A stretch of 58,941 nt of DNA. Origin: Ruminococcus sp. Phil15. Its GTDB lineage: Bacteria > Bacillota > Clostridia > Oscillospirales > Ruminococcaceae. Every line of letters begins with the position of its first letter. Within the stretch, counting starts at the first letter, position 1. The notes under the pieces were generated by a model that did not search any database, was not told where the DNA came from, and was given only the letters and a program-made list of their open reading frames with translations. The stretch covers positions 1-58,941 of the forward strand of contig MSHC01000041.1 of the NCBI GenBank assembly GCA_001940995.1, written 5' to 3'. A program made the position numbers and the translations under genes. Below, one piece after another: positions 51,620 through 58,941 of this stretch.

Positions 51620-53395
51620 TTACTTTTCCTCAGGAATTATAGAAATATGAAGCTCCTCAAGCTGTTTTGCATCTACCTCAGCCGGGCAGGCGGACATAAG
51701 CTCGCTTGCATTTTGAACCTTAGGGAATGCTGTAACGTCACGGAGGTTATCCGCACCGCAGATTATCATTGCAAGTCTGTCAAGTCCTATACCCATACCG
51801 CCGTGAGGTGGTGCGGCATACTTATATGCGTCAACAAGGAAGCCGAACTTTAGGTCTATCTCTTCCTTTGTCATACCCAGAAGCTCAAACATCTTCTGCT
51901 GAAGCTCGCAGTCTGTGATACGCATTGAGCCGGAAGAAAGCTCTACGCCGTTGAGTACCAAATCCCAGGCCTTTGCTCTTACCTTAGCCGGGTCTGTTTC
52001 AAGATATTCAACGCACTCCTCCATAGGCATTGTGAATGGATGGTGTGCTGCTACCCATGCGTCGTTTTCCTCGTCGTACTCAAAGAACGGCATTTCGGTG
52101 ATCCAGAGGAAATTATGCTTTGTTTCGTCGATAACGCCAAGCTTCCTGCCCATAATAAGGCGCAGTGCGCCGAGTGTTGAGAGAACTGTTTTATTCTTAT
52201 CTGCAACGATTATTACTACGTCGCCCTTTTCCGCTCCTACTGAGCCAAGGATAGCCGAAAGCTCGCCGTCCTTCAAGAACTTGCCGAACGAGCAGGAAGG
52301 CTCGTCGTCCACCCAGCGGATATAAGCAAGACCCTTGGAGCCTATTCCCTTTGCGTGCTCGGTAAGCTTGTCTATTTCCTTTCTGGTATAAGCCGAAGCG
52401 GCATTCTTTGCACACACCGCTCTTACGCTGCCGCCGTTTTCGATTGCATTTTTAAACACAACGAAATCTATGTCCTTGACTGTGTCGGTGATATCCTGAA
52501 TTTCCATACCGAATCGGGTATCAGGCTTATCCGAGCCGTAGCGGTTCATTGACTCTGCAAATGTAAGTCTTGGGAGCGGGAGAGAAATTTCCTTGCCCAT
52601 AATCTCCTTGAACAGCTTATAGAGGAAGCCCTCGATTGTTTCCTGGATATCCTCTGCGTCTACGAACGACATTTCAAGGTCAATCTGTGTAAATTCGGGC
52701 TGTCTGTCGGCTCTGAGGTCCTCATCTCTAAAGCATCTGGCAAGCTGGATATAGCGGTCAAAGCCTGCTATCATAAGCAGCTGTTTATATATCTGCGGAG
52801 ACTGCGGTAGGGCATAGAACTTGCCGTGATGCACTCTTGACGGCACGAGGTAGTCTCTTGCCCCCTCCGGAGTCGACTTCATAAACATCGGCGTTTCGAT
52901 TTCGATAAAGCCGTTTTCATAAAAATACTCTCTTGCAATTCTTGCAACCTCGTGGCGGATGATGATATTCTGCTGGAGCGGTGTTCTTCTGAGGTCGAGG
53001 TATCTGTACTTTAAGCGAAGCTCCTCGTTCGTATTTGAATTATCGACAATTTCAAACGGGGTCGTCTGGGCTTTTGAGAGAATTCTCAGATCTGTAACAT
53101 ATATTTCCACGTTACCGGTCGGAATTTTAGGATTCTTGCTTTCTCTTTCCCTTACCTCGCCCTTTGCCATTACGACATACTCGCTGTGGCAGGAAGCGGC
53201 TTTCTCAAAAATCTCTCTGTCCGTTGTATCGTCAAAGGTAAGCTGTACGATGCCTGTTCTGTCACGGAGGACGATAAAGATAATTCCGCCCTTATTTCTC
53301 ACCGTATCGCAGAAGCCTCCCACCGTTACGTTAATGCCTGCTTCAAGCACTTCTCCGCAGTAATGGGTTCTTTTAAGACCTTTCATTGTATCCAT
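51620..53395 (-). CDS. aspS: aspartyl-tRNA synthetase
   Basis: Class IIb synthetase of about 591 residues. An N-terminal OB-fold anticodon domain (1-105) has FIVLRDRTGIVQL. The catalytic domain shows motif 2 in ARCFRDEDLRADRQPEFTQ and motif 3 GIGLDRLAM, with the bacterial GAD insertion between (about 300-410). The ATG at 53395 has AGAGG nine bases upstream. Third gene of the T-box-controlled hisS operon, 27 bases after the small membrane protein gene. Confidence 0.95.
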   Translation of the reverse strand: MDTMKGLKRTHYCGEVLEAGINVTVGGFCDTVRNKGGIIFIVLRDRTGIVQLTFDDTTDREIFEKAASCHSEYVVMAKGEVRERESKNPKIPTGNVEIYVTDLRILSKAQTTPFEIVDNSNTNEELRLKYRYLDLRRTPLQQNIIIRHEVARIAREYFYENGFIEIETPMFMKSTPEGARDYLVPSRVHHGKFYALPQSPQIYKQLLMIAGFDRYIQLARCFRDEDLRADRQPEFTQIDLEMSFVDAEDIQETIEGFLYKLFKEIMGKEISLPLPRLTFAESMNRYGSDKPDTRFGMEIQDITDTVKDIDFVVFKNAIENGGSVRAVCAKNAASAYTRKEIDKLTEHAKGIGSKGLAYIRWVDDEPSCSFGKFLKDGELSAILGSVGAEKGDVVIIVADKNKTVLSTLGALRLIMGRKLGVIDETKHNFLWITEMPFFEYDEENDAWVAAHHPFTMPMEECVEYLETDPAKVRAKAWDLVLNGVELSSGSMRITDCELQQKMFELLGMTKEEIDLKFGFLVDAYKYAAPPHGGMGIGLDRLAMIICGADNLRDVTAFPKVQNASELMSACPAEVDAKQLEELHISIIPEEK

Positions 53396-53421
53396 TTTAA
53401 ACAACCTCTATTCTTATACTT

Positions 53422-53916
53422 TTATTCATCTTCGCACAGCTTTTCAAGTTCTGCACGAAGCTTATTTGTTTTTCCGCTGTCACGGAATATTATTAAAACG
53501 CTGACCGCTGCTGTAACGGCAAACGCCAAAGCGCCGCTGTATGTTTCAAGCGCAAAGCATATAAGTGCGAAGAAAAGGACTGCGGCAAGCCATATTGCTG
53601 CGAAGATTCTTGTTGCGATAGGAAGTGTGATTTTACCCTCTATAACGCTTCCCTCGCCGTTTTCCCTTATCTCGCCGTAAAACGTAGCTCCTGAACCGTC
53701 CGTTTTTCTCGGTGCGTGGTGGGAGAGCCTTAACTTGTTCCCATCTCTGCCGCCGTAAAAGACCTCGGCGGTCTTATACTTTTTAATAAACGAGCTTACC
53801 TCTATGATACTTCCTCTCGCTTTAAACGGTATTACACGTTTATCAAATTTCTTTTTCACAGCTTTTGCAGTCAGTGTGCTTTCATAATAGACCTTCTGAG
53901 ATTTGAGAAGCAGCAT
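53422..53916 (-). CDS. two-span membrane protein between hisS and aspS (164 aa)
   Basis: Unknown protein. A cytoplasmic first half (about 1-95) is basic and beta-rich. Two adjacent hydrophobic helices (about 98-120 and 124-140) and a short charged tail (KLRAELEKLCEDE) follow. The ATG at 53916 overlaps the hisS stop by one base (TGATG), so it is translationally coupled to hisS and lies under T-box control. No link to tRNA charging can be read from the sequence. Confidence 0.75.
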   Translation of the reverse strand: MLLLKSQKVYYESTLTAKAVKKKFDKRVIPFKARGSIIEVSSFIKKYKTAEVFYGGRDGNKLRLSHHAPRKTDGSGATFYGEIRENGEGSVIEGKITLPIATRIFAAIWLAAVLFFALICFALETYSGALAFAVTAAVSVLIIFRDSGKTNKLRAELEKLCEDE

Positions 53917-55217
53917 CAGAGTATATCCTCGGCTGAAAACATAAGGCTTATAAGCTCGTTTGAGAAACAATCAACGAATTTTTCGCCTAATGTGATATCT
54001 ACCGTTTCGCCTGTTTTCATATTTTTAAGCTTTGCCGTGCCTGCTTCAAGCTCGTTACTGCCCAGCACCATAGAGAATTTTGCGCCTATTTTGTCGGCAT
54101 ACTTCATCTGTGCTTTGAGTCCCCTGCCCACTAGGTCATACTCTGCACGGTATCCCTCGTCACGGAGCGCCTTAACAAGACCTATGCACTTTTTCTGTGC
54201 CGCATCGTCCATACCTGCGATATATATGTCACAGGTTTCAGGGAGCAGAAATTCACAGTCCTGCTTTTCCATTGTAATTATAAGACGTTCAAGTCCCATA
54301 CCGAATCCGAGCGCAGGTACGCTCTGACCGCCCAGGCTTTCAATAAGTCCGTCGTATCTGCCGCCGCCGCATACAGTTCCCTGTGCACCGATATCTGTTG
54401 TAACGAACTCGAAAACCGTTCTGGTATAATAGTCAAGGCCTCTTACGATTTTAGAATTTATTTTATACTCAATATCCATAGCCTTGAGGTTTTCCTTTAG
54501 CTGTTCAAAGTGCTGTTTACAGTCGTCGCATAGGTAATCGAGGATCACGGGAGCGTCCTTTGCGATATCAGAGCAGATCGGCGACTTACAGTCCAAAATT
54601 CTCATAGGGTTCTTATCAAGTCTGCCTAAACAAGTATCGCAAAGCTCGCTCTTACGGCCTTCAAAGTAAGCCTTAAGCGCCTTGTGGTACTCCTTGCGGC
54701 ACTCGGGACAGCCGATCGAATTGATATTAAGCTCGACGTTTTTAAGTCCTGCCCTGTCTATGATACTCTTAGCGAGGGCGATAACGTCGGCGTCGGCGCT
54801 TGGTGACGCTGTGCCTGCCATTTCACAGCCGAACTGGTGAAACTCTCTGAGTCTGCCTGCCTGCGGTTTTTCGTGCCTGAAGCAGGAGAGAATATAAAAC
54901 ACCTTCTGAGGGAAGCCCTCGTTCATTACTCCGTTTTCTAGCATAGCTCTGATAGTGCCTGCCGTACCCTCGGGACGGAGGGTAAAGGTTGAGTCGCCCT
55001 TTGCGGAAACCGTATACATTTCCTTCTGGACAACGTCTGTTGTGTCGCCGACGGAGCGGACAAACAATCCCGTTTCCTCAAACGTAGGAATTCTGATTTC
55101 CTTAAAGCCGAACTGCTCGGCGGCATCCTTTACTATTTTTTCGACGGTGTGCCACTTATAGACCTGTGACGGCACAACGTCCTGCGTACCCTTTGGTCTT
55201 TGTACGATTACTGCCAT
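53916..55217 (-). CDS. hisS: histidyl-tRNA synthetase
   Basis: Class IIa synthetase of 433 residues that charges tRNA-His. Motif 1 region begins RPKGTQDVVPSQ. Motif 2 reads CFRHEKPQAGRLREFHQFG, preceded by TLRPEGTAG. The His-binding loop is GLDYYTRTVFE; motif 3 is ALGFGMGLERL. A C-terminal anticodon domain (about 330-430) is present. The ATG follows AAAGGAAA. First gene of the operon; a T-box riboswitch precedes it. Confidence 0.96.
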   Translation of the reverse strand: MAVIVQRPKGTQDVVPSQVYKWHTVEKIVKDAAEQFGFKEIRIPTFEETGLFVRSVGDTTDVVQKEMYTVSAKGDSTFTLRPEGTAGTIRAMLENGVMNEGFPQKVFYILSCFRHEKPQAGRLREFHQFGCEMAGTASPSADADVIALAKSIIDRAGLKNVELNINSIGCPECRKEYHKALKAYFEGRKSELCDTCLGRLDKNPMRILDCKSPICSDIAKDAPVILDYLCDDCKQHFEQLKENLKAMDIEYKINSKIVRGLDYYTRTVFEFVTTDIGAQGTVCGGGRYDGLIESLGGQSVPALGFGMGLERLIITMEKQDCEFLLPETCDIYIAGMDDAAQKKCIGLVKALRDEGYRAEYDLVGRGLKAQMKYADKIGAKFSMVLGSNELEAGTAKLKNMKTGETVDITLGEKFVDCFSNELISLMFSAEDIL

Positions 55218-55221
55218 TTAA

Positions 55222-55470
55222 ATTTTCCTTTCATAAAAAAATAAAGCCGTCACCTGTTTAACACAAGGGACGACTGTTAAAAATCGTGTTGCCACCCTAA
55301 TTGCAGGAAAAATCCTGCCGCTTAGCTTACCCTTAACGCAGGCGAAACGTTCTGCCTTCATCAGCAGAATGCTCCGAGGTGTCCTTCGCACTGTTTTTCT
55401 CACGGGCGTTTTCACCAAACACGCCCTCTCTGCCGAGAGAAAAACCGCTACTCTCCTCATCAACGCATTT
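55222..55470 (-). promoter_or_regulatory. T-box riboswitch leader of hisS-aspS
   Basis: On the minus strand the leader begins GATGAGGAGAGTAG, a typical stem I base. A stem I distal half follows, with GAAGGACACCTCGG holding the candidate specifier. The T-box AGGGTGGCAAC is at 55298-55288. A terminator (GTCGTCCC...GGTGACGGC then TTTATTTTTT) ends near 55230. Uncharged tRNA pairing to the specifier and T-box would allow antitermination. The five bases GACAC (55383-55379) contain both GAC (Asp) and CAC (His), matching the two synthetases of the operon. Confidence 0.88.
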
Positions 55471-55876
55471 AATACTTTGTTGGATTTACTATATCACGCC
55501 AATCAAGATCTCCTCTTTCGAGAGCATGGATAAGCGCTTCTGCTGTTGCGATATTTGTTGCAACAGGGATATTATGTACGTCACAAAGACGAAGCAAATC
55601 GGCATCATTAGGCTCGTGCGGTTTTGCGGAAATCGGGTCTCTAAAAAACAGAAGCAGGTCGATTTCGTTGCAGGAAATTCTTGCTGAAATCTGTTGTCCG
55701 CCACCCTGTGAGCCACTCATATATCTTCTTATCTTTAGTCCTGACGCCTCAGATACCTGCTTACCTGTCGTTCCTGTTGCACAGAGATTGTGCTTACTGA
55801 GGACCCCGCTGTAAGCAATACAGAACTGAACCATAAGTTCCTTTTTGGTGTCATGGGCAATGAGTGCAATGTTCAT
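55469..55876 (-). CDS. mgsA: methylglyoxal synthase-fold protein, catalytic Asp replaced by Gly
   Basis: MGS-like domain protein of 135 residues. The family converts dihydroxyacetone phosphate to methylglyoxal. Conserved parts are [42 protein letters not shown] and [14 protein letters not shown]. The key segment, GGDQQ in E. coli and Bacillus MgsA with the catalytic-base Asp, reads GGGQQ here (Gly60, codon GGA). His8, Asp80 and His87 are kept. Activity is therefore doubtful, and a binding or regulatory role is possible. It starts 37 bases after minD with AAGGAGGAG. Its 3' end overlaps the likely promoter region of hisS. Confidence 0.85.
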   Translation of the reverse strand: MNIALIAHDTKKELMVQFCIAYSGVLSKHNLCATGTTGKQVSEASGLKIRRYMSGSQGGGQQISARISCNEIDLLLFFRDPISAKPHEPNDADLLRLCDVHNIPVATNIATAEALIHALERGDLDWRDIVNPTKY

Positions 55877-55913
55877 GGGATAGCTCTCCTCCTTACGCCA
55901 TTTATATTAAAAT

Positions 55914-56654
55914 TTAAAGCTTACTGATCTGGATCGGTATATGTTCGCCCTTAATTCTTCTGGAAATAGCGGAAAATGCAAGGAAGCCTCTGGAGCTTGA
56001 TGACAGAGGTGCGCCCTTTCCTGTTGCGAGAGGGATTGCGCTGTCCTCAGGAATAACGCCGAGGAGCTGGACTCCTACTGTATCAATGATAGAGTCGAGG
56101 TCGTTCATTGAGTCATACTCAAACACTCTCGGATTAGCCTTATTGATTACAAGGCGCTGCTTCTGGTTTCCTCTCTTATAGAACTCGTCAGACATCATCT
56201 GAGCGTCTCTTACACATACCGGGTCAGGAGTTGTTACGATAAGAATGAGGTCGGAGTTTGTTACAATATCGAATACGCTGCCATTGATACCTGCGGAGGT
56301 GTCGATGATAATATACTCGAAGTACTTTCTCATCTCAGAAGTAATCTTTTCGATATCCTCTGCCTTGAGCTGAACGAACGGGTCGGCAGGAGCGCAGAGA
56401 ACGCTGAGATTTGAAGCAAGCTTAACAGTAGTCGTTGCCTTATAGACGTCACAGGTACCTGCTAAAACGTCTCCGAGGTCGTAAGGGATATTTCCCTGCA
56501 TACCGAGCATAATGTCCATACATCTAAGACCGAAGTCAAGCTCGATGATAAGGGTTCTGTTTCCCTGCTTTGCAAGAGCATAACCTAGGCAAGCGCTGAT
56601 TGAGGACTTACCTGTTCCGCCCTTTCCTGAAGTAACTGCGATAATTTTTGACAT
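55914..56654 (-). CDS. minD: MinD-like ATPase lacking the C-terminal membrane-targeting tail
   Basis: Deviant-Walker ATPase of 246 residues that in its family positions the division septum. Motifs are GKGGTGKSS (Walker A with the signature Lys), YIIIDTSAGI (Walker B) and ELDFGLRCMDIML (switch). MinD proteins end in an amphipathic helix for membrane binding, usually after the segment aligned to AISRRIKGEHIP; here the protein stops 6 residues later (IQISKL), about 20 residues short. No minC or minE is adjacent. The minD-mgsA order recalls clostridial min-rodA-mgsA loci with genes lost between. Confidence 0.85.
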   Translation of the reverse strand: MSKIIAVTSGKGGTGKSSISACLGYALAKQGNRTLIIELDFGLRCMDIMLGMQGNIPYDLGDVLAGTCDVYKATTTVKLASNLSVLCAPADPFVQLKAEDIEKITSEMRKYFEYIIIDTSAGINGSVFDIVTNSDLILIVTTPDPVCVRDAQMMSDEFYKRGNQKQRLVINKANPRVFEYDSMNDLDSIIDTVGVQLLGVIPEDSAIPLATGKGAPLSSSSRGFLAFSAISRRIKGEHIPIQISKL

Positions 56655-56733
56655 AGAAGTTTCTACTCCTTTCAGTTAACTTATATATAATTTTGCTGTA
56701 AAAAAACAAATTATGCGACAACTATCTTATTAT

Positions 56734-56761
56734 ATTTTACCACATTTTTCGCAATTGTCAA
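56734..56761 (-). promoter_or_regulatory. promoter of minD-mgsA
   Basis: Minus strand: TTGACA at 56761-56756, 16-base spacer, TAAAAT at 56739-56734. Confidence 0.7.
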
Positions 56762-56847
56762 AGAGAAAAATGAAAAATAACTGAACATTGTAACATAGTA
56801 TTAAATTGAACACGATTTCTTGTAAAATCTGCACAATATTTTTATGC

Positions 56848-57030
56848 TTTTATATCACAAAAAGCTTCTGATATAAGAAATTCACAAAGCTGCATAAACT
56901 ATTCCGAGGCGCTCTGCACGTCAGCCCCATTTCGGCGCACCACTCCGATATGCAGAAAACAAACCTCTGATTTGAGCATCTGCGGTGACGCAAAACATAA
57001 TAGACACCCTGCGTTCATTATAGCATATTT
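56848..57030. repeat. dispersed multi-hairpin element, copy 2
   Basis: The core 56945-57028 aligns to 46701-46784 over about 84 bases with one single-base gap and roughly 19 differences, mostly transitions. Further left, TATATCACAAAAAGC...GATATAAG resembles the first hairpin of copy 1, separated here by about 60 extra bases. Like copy 1 it lies in a divergent intergenic region (minD / CmpB-domain gene). Noncoding. Confidence 0.65.
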
Positions 57031-57063
57031 TAAAGTAAAGTGCAATATTTTTTTGCGTATATG

Positions 57064-57092
57064 TTGAATATGCGGAGCGGATATGGTACAAT
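57064..57092 (+). promoter_or_regulatory. promoter of the CmpB-domain gene
   Basis: TTGAAT (57064-57069), 17-base spacer, TACAAT (57087-57092). A leader of about 130 bases follows. Confidence 0.65.
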
Positions 57093-57230
57093 AAATGGAA
57101 AGCATTGATTTTCTACGAATATCCATATCGGCGCAATCAGAGAAAGACGCTTTAGCAGAATTAATGTCAGATTTAAGGCAGGCTCTTGCCGTTCTGCACG
57201 TTAATCAAACAGAAGGGAATGGTTGTAATA

Positions 57231-58751
57231 ATGAAATGGAACTTTAAGCAGATACGCTCCAACGCCAGACGCACGGTGTTTTCAAGGGGAGCAAAGCCTT
57301 GGTTTACGCTCGTATGCGTGGCTTTCCTGTTTGCATTTATCGGCGTATCTAACATAAATCAGCTAGACTTTATCGACCTTATCGACGAAAAGCTCGGCGC
57401 TGTGAACGACAGCGTAAACAGCAACATCGAGATACTAAAGGCATACATAATAGAAACGCCCATAGTAAAAGACATACCGTTAATAACCTCCGAAGCGGCT
57501 CTGGGATTTATAGATATACTTTCAAGAAGCTCGACTTGGGTAATAAAACTGCTGGGCGCAAATCTAGCCTATTTCAAGCGCAACCAGGGCGAAGTCATAG
57601 CGAATATGATCATAGCGGCGGTAATCACAGCCGCAGTAAAGCTTTTTATACAAAACGCCGCAGTGATCGGCTCGCACCGCTTTGCTATGGAATGCCGTTT
57701 TTCAAAGGACGTTCCCTTCCGCAGAATAATGGCTCCTTTCCATTCAAAGTCGATTTTCCACCTTATAGGCGTGATGTTCATTTATAAGACGGTATTGGCG
57801 CTGTGGTCGTTTACCGTAATAGGAGGCATTTACAAGTACTATCAATACTGCATGGTGCCATACATACTTGCTGAGAACCCGTCTGTCGGCTGGAAAGAGG
57901 CAAAGAAGCTATCGGCGCAAATGACAAAGGGATATAAAATGAAAATATTCCTGACTCAGCTGTCATATCTGCACATCTGGATAGTTAAAGCGATACCTAT
58001 AATCGGACTTCTTGTATCCGTTCCGATGGAAATGGCGCTCGGTGCGGAAATGTATTTTGCTCTGCGTTCACGCAGCGACATTGACAGGAAGCTGTTCGTT
58101 GAAAAGGCGTTTTCAGGCAAGCCCTGCTATGCTCCGGGCGAAGACGGCTCCGTTCAGCCGCAGTATGTTTTGCAGGACCTTTCGATACAGCGTCCACGTC
58201 TTATTGATGAAAAGAGCGTTTACACCTTGCTTGACTATGTAATAATGTTCTTTGCGTTTTGCTTTATAGGCTGGATATGGGAGTGCGGACTATACATAGT
58301 GAGAGATCACCTGCTCATAAACAGAGGCTCTATGTACGGCCCATGGATACCTATATACGGAGTCGGCGGAACATCGGTCGTGCTCTTGCTCGACCGTTTC
58401 AAGGATAACAAGCCCAGGCTGTTTTTATTGAGCGTGGGACTGTGCGGTATTCTGGAATATGCCAGCAGCTTCATTCTCGATTTTATGTTCAACTCCTCCT
58501 ACTGGAATTACAAAGCCGACTTTATGAACCTCAACGGAAGAATATATCTTGCCGGACTTATAGCTTTCGGCATAGGCTCGATGGGCGGCATTTACCTGTT
58601 TGCCCCGACGATAAAAGCTTTTATCGAAAAACATTCAAGAAAGCTCATAGTGTCTGTGGCTGTTATTCTTACCGTTCTGTTTTTAACGGATCTTCTGATA
58701 TGCTTCAAGTTCGGATTTAATTCCGGTGCGTCGGTGGGCGGTTCAATTTAG
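57231..58751 (+). CDS. polytopic membrane protein with C-terminal CmpB-type domain
   Basis: Protein of about 506 residues. The N-terminal 330 residues have about four to five helices (24-43, 122-142, 172-200 and 250-278) separated by polar loops. The C-terminal part (about 340-490) matches the putative ABC-transporter type IV/CmpB domain: FIGWIWECGLYIV, NRGSMYGPWIPIYGVGG and EYASSFILDFMF, with four to five more helices. No ATPase partner is adjacent. Function unknown. The start is the ATG at 57231 after AAGGGAA; an open frame upstream to 57186 lacks a ribosome site. Confidence 0.78.
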   Translation: MKWNFKQIRSNARRTVFSRGAKPWFTLVCVAFLFAFIGVSNINQLDFIDLIDEKLGAVNDSVNSNIEILKAYIIETPIVKDIPLITSEAALGFIDILSRSSTWVIKLLGANLAYFKRNQGEVIANMIIAAVITAAVKLFIQNAAVIGSHRFAMECRFSKDVPFRRIMAPFHSKSIFHLIGVMFIYKTVLALWSFTVIGGIYKYYQYCMVPYILAENPSVGWKEAKKLSAQMTKGYKMKIFLTQLSYLHIWIVKAIPIIGLLVSVPMEMALGAEMYFALRSRSDIDRKLFVEKAFSGKPCYAPGEDGSVQPQYVLQDLSIQRPRLIDEKSVYTLLDYVIMFFAFCFIGWIWECGLYIVRDHLLINRGSMYGPWIPIYGVGGTSVVLLLDRFKDNKPRLFLLSVGLCGILEYASSFILDFMFNSSYWNYKADFMNLNGRIYLAGLIAFGIGSMGGIYLFAPTIKAFIEKHSRKLIVSVAVILTVLFLTDLLICFKFGFNSGASVGGSI

Positions 58752-58796
58752 CAAGACGCAGATATATTACAAACAAAAACTCCCGACGGTGCATAA

Positions 58797-58941
58797 TGGC
58801 CTGCCCCAAATTGTGCGGACAGAACAAAAACGCCCCTAATGGTAGGAAGAATTAAAATTTAAGCAACGAACTGACTTCGCATTTCTTGTGGAGTCAGTTT
58901 TGTTTTGAGTTGTATTTGTTGGTTGTTGTAGAAATGGATGT
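58797..58941 (-). mobile_element. 3' end of an IS3-family insertion sequence, cut by the window edge
   Basis: The terminal sequence TGGCCTGCCCCAAATTGTGC at 58797 resembles IS3/IS150-group inverted repeats (TG...CCCCAAA). It is followed on the minus strand by the last codons of a transposase. The rest lies beyond the window. Confidence 0.75.
58859..58941 (-). CDS. IS3-family transposase C terminus (partial)
   Basis: Minus-strand frame reads IHFYNNQQIQLKTKLTPQE then MRSQFVA and a stop. The YNNxRxQxxLxxLTPxE-like ending is the C terminus of IS3-family integrase-core (DDE) transposases. Only 27 codons are inside the window. Confidence 0.8.
   Translation of the reverse strand, partial: IHFYNNQQIQLKTKLTPQEMRSQFVA

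Overview
The window looks like chromosome from a Gram-positive gut Clostridium relative, probably Oscillospiraceae/Ruminococcaceae (Ruminococcus or [Eubacterium] siraeum-like). This is inferred from mid GC content, sporulation genes (spoIIID, a SpoVB-type flippase next to mazG and rqcP), a T-box in front of hisS, a bile-salt-hydrolase-type enzyme, several glycan-active enzymes and a CotH lipoprotein. Many promoters are near-consensus sigma-A boxes with exactly 17 bp spacing, and most genes end in clear rho-independent terminators.

Layout. 1-1.8 kb: 5' end of a tRNA, an unknown membrane protein, tRNA-Thr(CGT). 1.8-6.5 kb: a small accessory islet with a three-gene bacteriocin-export-like ABC operon, a second orphan and probably decayed ABC ATPase, and a degenerate copy of the tRNA-Thr 3' end between them. 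6.5-17.2 kb: Rieske-FAD oxidoreductase, GH3 glycosidase, bile salt hydrolase, SLC13-type permease, CorC/CNNM-type transporter with an unusual leader, GH13 glucosidase. 17.2-24.3 kb: a minus-strand alpha-glucan operon (glucan phosphorylase, PTS EIIABC, MapP-like phosphatase, malQ, HPr). 24.4-28.4 kb: spoIIID, then spoVB-mazG-hup-rqcP-ABM. 28.5-37.8 kb: aspartate kinase, valS, CotH/lamin-tail lipoprotein, a large unknown membrane protein. 37.8-41.6 kb: tRNA-Thr(GGT), a hairpin repeat, a Nudix enzyme, ptsI and two GNAT acetyltransferases. 41.6-46.6 kb: chemotaxis operon cheA-cheW-cheR-cheB-cheW2. 46.6-51.6 kb: a dispersed repeat, a D,D-carboxypeptidase, guaB, an MFS permease and a papain-fold protein. 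51.6-56.7 kb: T-box-controlled hisS-(unknown membrane protein)-aspS, then minD-mgsA. 56.7-58.9 kb: second copy of the dispersed repeat, a CmpB-domain membrane protein, and the end of an IS3-family element.

How genes work together. The alpha-glucan operon can be read as a complete route. The PTS would bring in maltose (or a related sugar) as a phosphate ester, the MapP-like enzyme would remove the phosphate, MalQ would rebuild longer glucans, and the phosphorylase would release glucose-1-phosphate. The operon supplies its own HPr, which has Lys instead of Ser at the regulatory position 46; ptsI lies about 14 kb away. The most interesting leads are this operon, the short-ORF-plus-hairpin leader of the CorC-type gene, the GACAC (Asp/His) candidate specifier in the hisS T-box, the minD-mgsA pair in which MinD lacks its membrane-targeting tail and MgsA lacks its catalytic Asp, the tRNA-fragment-flanked ABC islet, and the dispersed hairpin repeat found in two divergent intergenic regions.
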